Source: Pseudomonadota bacterium
GTDB lineage: Bacteria > Myxococcota_A > Bradymonadia > UBA4248
NCBI GenBank assembly: GCA_017441205.1
Contig: JAFRYG010000021.1
Location: 1-37,749 of the forward strand
Reading direction: 5' to 3'
Length of the DNA: 37,749 nucleotides
Positions 18,252-27,000 of the stretch are shown one piece after another. Position numbers and translations under genes: made by a program. The first letter of the stretch is position 1. Each line of letters opens with the position of its first letter. The notes below the pieces were generated by a model. That model worked only from the letters and a program-made list of their open reading frames with translations, was not told the origin of the DNA and did no database searches.

Positions 18252-18360
18252 CAGAATTACAAATGCTTATATTTTTGGCTCCTATGCACGTGGCACGGCT
18301 AACGAAACGAGCGATATCGATTTTCTGGTCGATATCGAAGGGAGCAATGTCCAAATGTAA
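18252..18360 (+). pseudogene. Remnant of a minimal nucleotidyltransferase (MNT)
   Basis: The frame encodes AYIFGSYARGTANETSDIDF then LVDIEG, the GSYARG...SDID core of the MNT/MntA fold (the nucleotidyltransferase half of MntA-HepT modules). There is no proper start, since its left end runs into the antisense resolvase remnant. Its stop codon TAA at 18358-18360 lies inside the first unit of 23-bp array B. Both ends are therefore lost, and the array sits where the rest of the domain should be. No HepT gene is present. Confidence 0.6.
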
Positions 18361-18465
18361 CCGTCGATTTAGCACAAATGTAACCGTCGATTTAGCGCAA
18401 ATATGACCGCCTATTTAGCGCAAATGTAACCGCAGATTTAGCGCAAATGTAACCGCCAGAATTGA
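18352..18465. repeat. 23-bp direct repeat array B (four units plus a partial fifth)
   Basis: Units begin at 18352, 18375, 18398, 18421 and 18444, each exactly 23 bp, with the core AAATGTAACCG and trailer ATTTAGCG. The third unit is the most diverged (AAATATGACCG). The fifth runs into the -35 box of ATPase B. There are no spacers, so this is not CRISPR. Arrangement and period match array A although the sequence differs. Confidence 0.9.
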
Positions 18466-18490
18466 CTTGACGGAATATATTTGGCATAAT
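18462..18490 (+). promoter_or_regulatory. Promoter of ATPase B
   Basis: TTGACT (18462-18467) and CATAAT (18485-18490) are separated by 17 bp, a good sigma-70 type promoter. The last repeat unit overlaps the -35, so a repeat-binding protein would be expected to affect transcription directly. Confidence 0.7.
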
Positions 18491-18522
18491 TGCTAAGGCT
18501 TTAAGCAGAAGGAGCGCATGCC

Positions 18523-19812
18523 GTGAGTAACTATATTCCTCGCATTTGTGACGAAGAACTATCATTAAAACTAGAGGCTTTTGGCGCGGTCCATATTGTT
18601 GGTCCGAAATGGTGTGGAAAGACGACGACTGCGAAGCAGTTTGCTAGGAGCTATATTGAAATGCAGGATCCAGATAAGCGTGACATGTATCTGGAAACTG
18701 CTAAAATCAGACCGTCAGGTTTGTTGATTGGTGAGAACCCGCGCTTGATTGATGAATGGCAAATTGCACCGAACCTCTGGGATGCTGTGCGCGTCTCGGT
18801 CGATCGCAGAGGTGAAAGCGGCCTGTATATTCTCACAGGTTCCAATGCCATTGACAAATCCAGCATGATGCATACAGGGATTGGACGGATCGACACATTG
18901 GTCATGTACCCCATGAGTCTGTTTGAGACAGGTGAATCCAATGGGAAGGTGTCACTGTCAAAACTATTTCAAACTGGCAGCATGGCAGAGGATGGCTGTG
19001 AATCAACACTTTCCGTGGATGATTTGATCTTTGCTGCCTGCCGTGGTGGCTGGCCGTCCTCCTTACAAAAGCGAAGTAGAAAAGCACAGCTTTTGGTTGC
19101 TCAAAGCTATTTCGAGGGGCTTTGCCGTGAAGATATATCCAATCTCGACGGTATCAGGCGTGATGAGACAGCCACGCGTCTGCTTTTGCGTTCCTATGCC
19201 CGGAATATCTCGACATTGGCTTCAAATCGTACAATTATACGGGATATTAATACAAATTATGATATGAGCGAAACGACTTATTATGAATATATCAAGGCGT
19301 TGAAAAAGCTATATGTCATTCAGGATGTAGAAGCCTGGTGCCCGGCAATCCGCTCCAAAAGCGCCATTCAGGCCACTGAGAAAAAAGAATTTGTTGACCC
19401 CTCGCTAGTCGTTGCCGCTCTTGGCATAAATCCGGATTATTTCAATCTCGATCTTAAAACTTTCGGCTTTATCTTTGAAACACTTTGTATCCGCGATCTA
19501 AAAATATATTCCAATGTCCTTGGGGGACGCTTGTCTTATTATCATGATCGCTATGGCCTCGAGGCAGACGCGGTTCTCCATTTGCGCGATGGCCGATATG
19601 CGCTCATTGAATTCAAGCTCGGCTCTACAGATATTGATGAAGGTGCGCGGCATCTATTGGAAATTGAACGCCTGATCTCTGTATACAATGAGAAAGAAAC
19701 TCAGACCAGATTGCGTGCTCCAGATTTGAAGATTGTCATCACTGGAACGCAATATGGCTATCAACGACCCGACGGCGTGTTTGTTATTCCCATTGGTTCA
19801 CTACGAGATTAG
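18523..19812 (+). CDS. AAA_14/DUF4143 ATPase B
   Basis: The GTG at 18523 is the likely start, preceded by AGAAGGAG 8 nt upstream. An out-of-frame ATG-CCG-TGA at 18518 overlaps it. Walker A is GPKWCGKT (residues 27-34), Walker B LIDEWQIAPNLWDAVR, sensor YILTGSN. The C-terminal nuclease-like motif is ADAVLHL then ALIEFKLG, intact as in ATPase A. Same length class (429 residues) and domain order as ATPase A, about half identical by eye, so the two are old paralogues or separate arrivals. It has its own 23-bp array and promoter. A repeat-filled gap lies downstream. Family role unproven: possible selfish module, regulator or defence component. Confidence 0.92.
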   Translation: MSNYIPRICDEELSLKLEAFGAVHIVGPKWCGKTTTAKQFARSYIEMQDPDKRDMYLETAKIRPSGLLIGENPRLIDEWQIAPNLWDAVRVSVDRRGESGLYILTGSNAIDKSSMMHTGIGRIDTLVMYPMSLFETGESNGKVSLSKLFQTGSMAEDGCESTLSVDDLIFAACRGGWPSSLQKRSRKAQLLVAQSYFEGLCREDISNLDGIRRDETATRLLLRSYARNISTLASNRTIIRDINTNYDMSETTYYEYIKALKKLYVIQDVEAWCPAIRSKSAIQATEKKEFVDPSLVVAALGINPDYFNLDLKTFGFIFETLCIRDLKIYSNVLGGRLSYYHDRYGLEADAVLHLRDGRYALIEFKLGSTDIDEGARHLLEIERLISVYNEKETQTRLRAPDLKIVITGTQYGYQRPDGVFVIPIGSLRD

Positions 19813-19876
19813 TCCCATTTTGCGTGCGATAATGGCGTGGTATAGCTTATCCCACAATCCAGCTACATGTTGTATC

Positions 19877-19953
19877 GCGCGGCGTATTGGCGCAGCCAAT
19901 AGCCGCGCGCAAAAGGGCGTAGCGAGCGTAGGGGCGACCCCATGTGGTCGCCC
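19877..19953. repeat. Family-1 palindrome plus GGGGCGACC palindrome
   Basis: 19877-19908 is a family-1 hairpin in reverse orientation (GCGCGGCGTATTGGC, GCA, GCCAATAGCCGCGC). 19932-19953 is GGGCGACC, loop, GGTCGCCC preceded by GTAG and followed by GCAAGCGAG, a third palindrome type also present in the duplicated module. Confidence 0.7.
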
Positions 19954-19969
19954 GCAAGCGAGCAAGCAC

Positions 19970-20147
19970 GATGACATCAAAAATATATATAACGACGCGT
20001 ATGCCATAGGCATAGCGGCGTTTGGCGAGTGTAGGGGCGGCCAAGCCGCCCCAAGCGAGTAGAGACGTGTCGTGACACGTCTCTGGCGATGCCGTATGCG
20101 CATGAGACGTGTCGTGACACGTCTCCACTGCGCATAGGCACGCCCCA
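19970..20147. repeat. Duplicated repeat module, copy 1
   Basis: About 175 bp that recur at 23870-24043 in the same orientation with only a few differences. In order it contains a family-1-like palindrome (19996-20018), GTAG-GGGCGGCC...GCCGCCCC (20031-20052), and two family-2 palindromes GAGACGTGT...ACACGTCTC (20061-20084 and 20104-20125). It abuts an mfd fragment on its right. Confidence 0.85.
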
Positions 20148-20153
20148 ATCATA

Positions 20154-20288
20154 GCCGCTGCGGGCGAGTTCGTTTTCGATGGCTTCGGCGATAAGATTGT
20201 TGGGCATTTTGGCGACGAGCGTGTGAATGGCGAGTCGGTCACTTTGGGGGGCGATGATCGAGAGGTCTTTGAGGCCGCCGAGGCACAT
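20154..20288 (-). pseudogene. mfd: Internal fragment of mfd (second, diverged copy)
   Basis: The minus strand encodes MCLGGLKDLSIIAPQSDRLA, then IHTLVAKMPNNLIAEAIENE and LARSG. This matches residues about 796-841 of the full Mfd encoded at 24057-27575 at roughly 80% identity, with one codon deleted. No neighbouring mfd sequence remains on either side. The left edge meets duplicated module copy 1 exactly, as the true mfd gene meets module copy 2 by its 3' end. It is a non-functional relic of a duplication or of foreign mfd DNA. Confidence 0.8.
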
Positions 20289-20401
20289 TCTTCACCATTG
20301 TCAAATGGAACTTAATTGAATTATAATTAATGCGGTTCGAATGTGGTTCAAACCACGGTTATTTATTCCTATAAAAGCGTGAGTCATTGTAAGGTAGGAT
20401 A

Positions 20402-20566
20402 TGCACAGGTATGGACTGGCGATGCAAAAGCAACAACGGTTGCAACTGCGGAGATGCGCTGTGTGCCGAAGGTGCTCATTGTATCCACGTTGGAAAATGT
20501 ACAGAACCGATAAAACTATATTTGTATTTACCGATTCTGTCCATTCCAACTGAAGATGAATTGTAA
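20402..20566 (+). pseudogene. Possible remnant of a Cys-rich secreted protein
   Basis: A 54-codon frame without a start codon encodes CTGMDWRCKSNNGCNCGDAL, then CAEGAHCIHVGKCTEP, then a hydrophobic tail ending PTEDEL. The Cys density and CNCG...C...C...GKC pattern resemble the other Cys-rich lipoproteins of this window. A stop lies four codons upstream. It may be chance. The rest of 20289-20580 is AT-rich and featureless. Confidence 0.3.
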
Positions 20567-20584
20567 GTAAGAAATATATGTTTT

Positions 20585-20647
20585 GCGCGGCTATTGGCCT
20601 GAAGGCCAATACGCCTGCGCCGCGCGGCTAACTGCGTTACGCCGCGC
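20585..20647. repeat. Two family-1 palindromes upstream of the glycosidase gene
   Basis: 20585-20620 reads GCGCGGCTATTGGCC, loop, GGCCAATACGCCTGCGC. 20622-20647 reads GCGCGGCTAAC, TGC, GTTACGCCGCGC. Both keep GGCTA on the left and TACGCC on the right while the inner pairs differ (TTGGCC/GGCCAA against AC/GT). Confidence 0.75.
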
Positions 20648-20696
20648 ATCTGTTCTGTGGATTGCTTTCTCTGATCTGCGTTGAGGAGACATAAAA

Positions 20697-23600
20697 ATGA
20701 CAAAACGTCAGTGGCTGTTGAGTTTTTGCTGTGCCGGCATGGTGCTGGGATGCAGTGAAAATGGTAGTGAAAAGAGTATTAACTGCCCGGGCGGCTGCAA
20801 TGACAATCCGGCGCCTGAATGTGAAAAAACGCAGAAAGACTGCCGTGAAGACGGTGCAGATGCTGCGGTCTGTGTCGATGTACGCAACGACCATACCCAC
20901 TGCGGGGACTGTCATTTGCCGTGTAAGTCCAACGAAACCTGTCTTTCGGGGACTTGTATCAAGAACGAGGATTTGCCGGAATGCGGCGAACTGTCACCCT
21001 GTGTGCTTGAAGACGGTTCGTATGCATGTTTCGATTTGAACGTGGATCGCGATCACTGCGGCCGGTGTGAAACATTCTGCAACGACGGTGAAAACTGCAT
21101 AAACGGAACGTGCAAAGGTGCCGAAAATACATCATGCGGCGATGGGTTGTCGGCCTGTCCGGTGGGGGATGGCGAACAGTGTTTTGACCTTTTGACGGAT
21201 GGGATGCACTGCGGCCGTTGCGATATTGCCTGTGGTGCGGATGAAACCTGCGTTTCTGGGGTGTGTAAGCCGGCATCGTTTACGCTCAGGACAAAAAATG
21301 CGACACTGGAGCTCTCGTTGTCGGGCAACGATATTCTGGTGAATTCGCTCAAATCGGTCGGAGGCAAAGAATATTTGCCCGCAAGTCAGGCACTGACGCT
21401 GCCGGACTGTGGCGACACGCTCAAATTTCAGTCGGTCGAAAAGTATTCTCGCGGACGCACGATGGACGGACTGAAATTCCATTACACGGGCAGCGGATTC
21501 GATTATGATTTATATATCGTTTCGAGTGAATCGTTCAGCGGGCCGTTTGAATTTTATGGCTATCTGACGAACAAGGGTGAGAAGCGGCGCGTGACACCGG
21601 GCAATTATTTTAATTTGGCGGTGAAATTCCCGGCGGTCCCGACGGCGACGGTATTTCATAAAGAAAGTGGTTCTGCCGAAGGCTGGAAAATATACGATAA
21701 AACGCCTTTTGAAGGTTCGGGAATCTACCGAACCTCGCTGGGAAAAGTCGGTTCATCGAATACAGGGAGCAGCGCCAAGATACCGCGTTCAGACTATTCG
21801 GCGATCTATTTTTGGACGGGACTGAAAGATACCTCGGAACACGTCATTACATTCTATGCGCGCGGAAAACAAGGTGAATCCTTTAATTACGATTATGAAG
21901 CGGCGTATGAGAATGGGGCATCGACGCCGGCCGTAGAATATGGTGTGAGTGGCAGTTATACATTCAAAAATAGCGATGTGTGGGAACCGGTGACGCTCCA
22001 TCTGACTTCGAACTATCCTGCGGGATCGAACGGCGAAGAGGTGTTGAACGAAGAACACGCCAATCGTGGATTTCCGTTTCGAATCTATACGACGCAGGCC
22101 ACTGGAAATCCATTTTGGATCGATGAAGTCACGATCAACGGCCGGACGCAGTCGTTTAACGGCAATACTCCGGATGAAGGCTGGGAGTGGGGATCGTGGA
22201 CGCCGTCGAATAATATCAGTATCGACAAGAGCATGGGATACGGCGATGCGACGAGTGGCTATGCAAGCGCGATTGCGGCCTATACGACAAATCAGGACTG
22301 GAATGCCGGCGGCGATATCTCGATGATGTATCTGGATACCAATGAGAGCGGATTATATTTTGCGCAGGAGTGGTCCAACGGGCGCCTGACCGCCTCCGGG
22401 GCCGACGGGAATCAGGCCCATTTGAATGCATTGATTGGAAACGGCGATTTTTCAACGTCTCTGACCAAGGGACAGGTTTTGTATCTGCCGTCCATCTACA
22501 TAGGCGTTTATGACGGCGATATCGATATCGGTTCAAATCATTTCAAACGGTGGTTTTTGAACTGCAAAGCCCCCGAAAATATGATGAAAGATGCCAATGA
22601 ACCGCTGACACAACAGGATATGCAGATCGGCTACGATGTTTCGCAGTATGGCATTCAGTCGATTAAATGGGATTACGGCTGGTGGTCGGATGAAGTCGCC
22701 GGTAAAGACGGAAAGTGGAGAACGCACGAGGGGCTTTTGGAGGTCAACGATTCTAAGTACAAATCCGTTTTGAGCGATGCGGGAGCGGCAAATCTTGGAG
22801 AGTTTGTAAACAAGGTAAAGAGCAAAGGGGTGACGCTGGCTATTTATATTTTGCTCAAGGATACGGAGATGGATCGTGCCGATGTGCCGACATCTGTTGG
22901 AGCAAACGGCCATCCGGAATGGTTTTCGGATCGGATTGTGACAGTGGGGGCTTCGGCAGACCTGGGCAATACCGATTGTGTCGCATTCTATAAAAAATAT
23001 CTGTCGGAATTTTTCAAGTCGACGGGTGTGACGACCTGGCGTTCGGATTTTGAGCCCATTGCGCGCTCTTCGAACAAGGCCAACCGCCACGACGCCAATG
23101 GAACGGATGTCCAGTACTGGTGTACGGTGGGATTTGGTGAACTGGTCGATCACCTGATTCAGAATATCCCGGGATTCCGATATGAATCGTGTTCTTCGGG
23201 CGGTTCGATGAAAGACCTGTTTACGATGACCAAAGCGTCGGTTCTGAATTGTGATGATTCGGCGGATTATATGTCACTGCACATGACATTTTACGACAGT
23301 TCGTACTGTATCCATCCGGCGCAGCTGCAGCTGCCGATCAATTCGCAGACCTATAAGCAGGACTCTAAATATTATACGGGGTCGGCAGATTATATGTACG
23401 GACTGCGGACGCAGATGACGGGCGGCGTGATGCTTACGAACCCGGATGGCCCGAAAGATGGCGAAAAAAAACAATGGAAAACGACCATCGCCGTCGATTA
23501 CAATACAAAGCTCAAACCGTTGATTCGCAATGGCGATCTCTATCACATTCTGGGGCGTCCGGACGGAAAAAACTGGGATGGTCTGGAATACGTCGATTTA

Positions 23601-23831
23601 ACTGCGCCGACTTATGTTGCCGCAGTGATGCTGTGGAAACCGGCGGGTGCCAGTGCTTCCAAGACGGTCAAACTGCGGGGACTTGATGCGAATGCCAAAT
23701 ATAAACTCAATTTTACCGATCATACCGGGTTGAACGGTACCAAAACGGGCAAAGAGCTGATGGAAAGTGGGCTTTCGGTGAACTTTCCCGAAACCGTTTC
23801 ATCGGATATCATTTATCTGACCCGGGAATAA
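20697..23831 (+). CDS. Secreted GH36-like alpha-galactosidase-type glycosidase lipoprotein
   Basis: ATG 20697 with GAGGAG upstream. The N-terminus MTKRQWLLSFCCAGMVLGC has a lipobox. Residues about 30-200 hold three Cys-rich repeats with D...HCGRC...C...E.C..G.C spacing, a stalk type common in Myxococcota. A beta-sandwich with an inserted jelly-roll-like stretch (SAIYFWTGLKDTSEHVITFY), possibly carbohydrate binding, precedes a TIM barrel. Barrel motifs fit clan GH-D/GH36: IKWDYGWW, then TWRSDFEP with D784 as likely nucleophile, then ESCSSGGSMKD with D840 as likely acid/base, then LNCDDSAD. It should release alpha-galactosyl or related sugars from glycans at the cell surface. It is flanked by direct repeats (modules at 19970 and 23870), suggesting it sits in an acquired or rearranged block. 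Confidence 0.82.
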   Translation: MTKRQWLLSFCCAGMVLGCSENGSEKSINCPGGCNDNPAPECEKTQKDCREDGADAAVCVDVRNDHTHCGDCHLPCKSNETCLSGTCIKNEDLPECGELSPCVLEDGSYACFDLNVDRDHCGRCETFCNDGENCINGTCKGAENTSCGDGLSACPVGDGEQCFDLLTDGMHCGRCDIACGADETCVSGVCKPASFTLRTKNATLELSLSGNDILVNSLKSVGGKEYLPASQALTLPDCGDTLKFQSVEKYSRGRTMDGLKFHYTGSGFDYDLYIVSSESFSGPFEFYGYLTNKGEKRRVTPGNYFNLAVKFPAVPTATVFHKESGSAEGWKIYDKTPFEGSGIYRTSLGKVGSSNTGSSAKIPRSDYSAIYFWTGLKDTSEHVITFYARGKQGESFNYDYEAAYENGASTPAVEYGVSGSYTFKNSDVWEPVTLHLTSNYPAGSNGEEVLNEEHANRGFPFRIYTTQATGNPFWIDEVTINGRTQSFNGNTPDEGWEWGSWTPSNNISIDKSMGYGDATSGYASAIAAYTTNQDWNAGGDISMMYLDTNESGLYFAQEWSNGRLTASGADGNQAHLNALIGNGDFSTSLTKGQVLYLPSIYIGVYDGDIDIGSNHFKRWFLNCKAPENMMKDANEPLTQQDMQIGYDVSQYGIQSIKWDYGWWSDEVAGKDGKWRTHEGLLEVNDSKYKSVLSDAGAANLGEFVNKVKSKGVTLAIYILLKDTEMDRADVPTSVGANGHPEWFSDRIVTVGASADLGNTDCVAFYKKYLSEFFKSTGVTTWRSDFEPIARSSNKANRHDANGTDVQYWCTVGFGELVDHLIQNIPGFRYESCSSGGSMKDLFTMTKASVLNCDDSADYMSLHMTFYDSSYCIHPAQLQLPINSQTYKQDSKYYTGSADYMYGLRTQMTGGVMLTNPDGPKDGEKKQWKTTIAVDYNTKLKPLIRNGDLYHILGRPDGKNWDGLEYVDLTAPTYVAAVMLWKPAGASASKTVKLRGLDANAKYKLNFTDHTGLNGTKTGKELMESGLSVNFPETVSSDIIYLTRE

Positions 23832-23869
23832 GCAGTACTCATGTCCTCTTGCCGGCCGCCGAAAGCTCA

Positions 23870-24043
23870 ATGATATCAAATATAATAACGACGCGTATGC
23901 CATAGGCATAGCGGCGTTTGGCGAGTGTAGGGGCGGCCAGGCCGCCCCAAGCGAGTAGAGACGTGTCGCAACACGTCTCTGACGTTGCCGTATGCACATG
24001 AGACGTGTTACGACACGTCTCTACTGCGCATAGGCACGCCCCA
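23870..24043. repeat. Duplicated repeat module, copy 2
   Basis: Near-identical to 19970-20147. Its palindromes are at 23895-23915 (family-1 variant), 23928-23949 (GGGGCGGCC type), 23957-23980 and 24000-24021 (family 2). It lies immediately downstream of mfd and may help end mfd transcription, although no T run follows. Confidence 0.85.
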
Positions 24044-24056
24044 AAAATAATATATA

Positions 24057-27000
24057 TTAATAGCACCTGGATTTTAATTCATCCAGATATATGGCTGCCG
24101 TTTCGGTCAAGGCTTCGGACTCGGATTTGGTCAGATAGCGAATGAGTTTTTGATCCTGGCGAATCGTATATTGTTTGGGATGCATCGTGATGAGGCTGAC
24201 GAGTTTGGCGGGGTCGAGGCGCGAATTCTCTCCCAGATCGAGGATGATCGACGTATAGTTTGCATCCATGCTCTTTATGCCGAGGGCGCCCAGCATGATT
24301 TTGAGTTCGAACGTATCCTTGAGAGCGTGGGCTTCTTTGGGCGCGGGCCCGAACCTGTCGATGATTTCCCCAAAGATTTCGTAGAGCTGGTCGATGGTTT
24401 CAGCGTTGGCCATGCGTTTGTAGAACAGGAGGCGCATCTGGACATCGCTGATGTAATCTTCCGAAAGGTAGGCCGAGAGCGGCAGATTGACTTCGGATTC
24501 GATGGCCATTTCCGTCGCCTGTCCCTGGAGCTGTTCGACGGCTTCCTGCATGAGTTCGGCGTACATATCGAGACCGACCGCAGTGATATTGCCGCTTTGC
24601 TCGGCACCGAGCAGATTGCCGCATCCGCGCATTTCGAGGTCGAGATAGGCGATTTCGAGGCCCGAACCGAGCTCGGTGAGCCGTTCGATAGCCGAAAGCC
24701 GTTCGCGGGCGATATCCGACAGCTCACCCTTGCCCGTTAGGAGGTAGCAATAGGCGCGTTCGGAGGAACGACCGACGCGGCCGCGGATCTGGTAGAGTTG
24801 GGCGAGTCCGAATCGCTCGGCATGCGACACGATGAGGCAGTTTGCGGAGGGGATGTCGATGCCGGATTCGATGATCGTCGTGCACAGAAGGACATCGACT
24901 TCGTGATGAATGAACCTGAACATGGCCGATTCGAGATCTTTTTCATCCATCTGACCGTGGGCGACGACGATTTTGGCTTTGGGAACGAGCCGCTGGATGC
25001 GGTCGAAATATTCGGGGAGTTCTTCGACGCGGTTGTGCAGGAAATAGACCTGACCGCCGCGTCCGAGCTCGTTCTCGATAGCTTCGGCGATGAGGGAATC
25101 CGACATTTTGGCCACCAGCGTATGAATGGCGAGTCTGTCGCTCGGCGGCGTTTCGATGACCGAGAGATCTTTGAGGCCACCGAGGCACATCTGAAATGTC
25201 CTGGGAATGGGGGTGGCGGTCATCGTCAGGCAATCGACGCCTTCGGCGATGGTCTTGATGCGTTCCTTGTGGGCAACCCCGAAGCGGTGTTCCTCGTCGA
25301 CGATGAGCAGACCGAGCGATTTGAAGACAACATCCTTGGAGAGCAGCCGATGCGTTCCGATGACGATATCGACTTTGCCAATGGCGAGATCTGCAAGTAT
25401 CTGTTTGATTTGTTTGGGTTTGCGGAAGCGGTTGAGGGATTCGATGGTGACGGGGTGACCTTCGAATCGCTTGATGAAGTTCTCGTAATGCTGTTCGGCA
25501 AGGATCGTCGTGGGGACGAGGACGGCGACCTGTTTTCCGTCCAGAACGGCGCGCATGGCTGCGCGCATGGCCACTTCGGTCTTGCCAAAGCCGACATCGC
25601 CGCAGATCAGGCGTTCCATGGGCCTTGGCTTGTGCATGTCCTCGAGCACCGATTCGATGGCTTTGGCCTGATCGGGTGTTTCTTCGTAGGGGAAATCATC
25701 TTCGAAAGCCTGGAAGAAGGGGTCGCGTTCGGAGAACGCAAAACCGCTCCGGCTCTGCCTGCGCGCATACAAATCGATGAGGTCGATGGCAAGTTTTTTG
25801 ACGTTCTGTCGAACCTTTTCTTTGGTTCTTTCCCATGCGCCGCCGCCGAGTTTATCGAGGCGAGTCGGTTTTTCGGCGCCGGCGTATTTCTGAACGCTCT
25901 TTAACCTCTGGACCGGGATGTAGAGTTTTCCGGCTTCGGCATAGACGATATGCAGAAAATCTCCGGTAATGCCGCCGACCGTGAGCGTCACGAGTCCCTG
26001 ATACTGACCGATACCGTGATCGGCATGGACGACGTAGTCTCCGGCCTTGAGATCCCTGAAGGAAGTCAGGACATGGGAATCATCCAGTTTTTTGGCGGCG
26101 GAACGGTGTGTTTTAGCGCCGAAAAGATCGGATTCCGTGATGATTGCAAGGGATTTGAGGGCATGCCGGCATCCTGATGACAAATTGCCCTGATACAGAT
26201 GGACGCCGTGAGCCGGTGGCTGGCGGTCTTCGATAAGGTTAAAGGGTCTGTCCATGACCGTGACCGGAATCGAGAGAGGCCGGAACATGGTTTTGATGCG
26301 TTCGATCATTCCGCTGGAGTGCGCAACGATTGCGATTTCGCCGTAGACGGTTTCCCATTCTGCCAGATATTCCGCAAAAACCTTTAGAAAATCCTCGCTG
26401 CGCTGCGCGGACATTTGTCGGCGCTGCGCGATGAGATCCGTATTTTCGAGCGAATCAAACCATGCGAAATCTTCGGAATTTGCACCGAATTCGAGCGCCA
26501 AACCCGAGTAGAGGATCTTTTGCTGATGCAGGAAATCGCAGATGGTTTCGGACGAGATCACGTGTTCATGCGGAGGCGCAACCAGACGCTTGTCATCCAG
26601 TGCATGCTGATATTGTTTTTCGAGCAATGATGCGGATTTGTGCAGTGTATCGATGCACAGGTCCGGTTCGAGCCACAAATAAACGGCGTTTGGTTCAAAA
26701 TACTCGAGCAGACTTGCCGTTTGATCGTAATACGACGGCATCAGTGCCTGAATGCCCCAAAAGAGCACACGGTCGTCGACTTTTTCGCGGTTCTGCCGAA
26801 GCAGCTGCGACGGCCACTCGAGTTCATCGGCCCACGAGGACATATTTGCGACCGCGCGCTCGATATTCGTCGTGCTCAGAATGATTTCGGAGGCCGGTAA
26901 AATAATCGCATCGGCGCGTTTTTCGATGGTTTTCTGGGAATCGGCATCGAAAGACCGGATTTCTTCGATTTCGTCGCCGAAGAATTCGATGCGGATGGCA

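Noticed and set aside
18100..18360. A complete 86-residue gene on the plus strand
   Set aside because: Its first half is the antisense of the recombinase tail; only the last 36 codons resemble a real family (MNT).
18352..18465. CRISPR array
   Set aside because: The 23-bp units are adjacent with no spacers and there are no cas genes.
19970..20125. Terminators or tRNA-like structures in the palindrome clusters
   Set aside because: The GAGACGT palindromes lack T runs, and no cloverleaf or T-loop signature was found.
24798..25904. 368-codon frame antisense to mfd
   Set aside because: Shadow of the Mfd helicase region.
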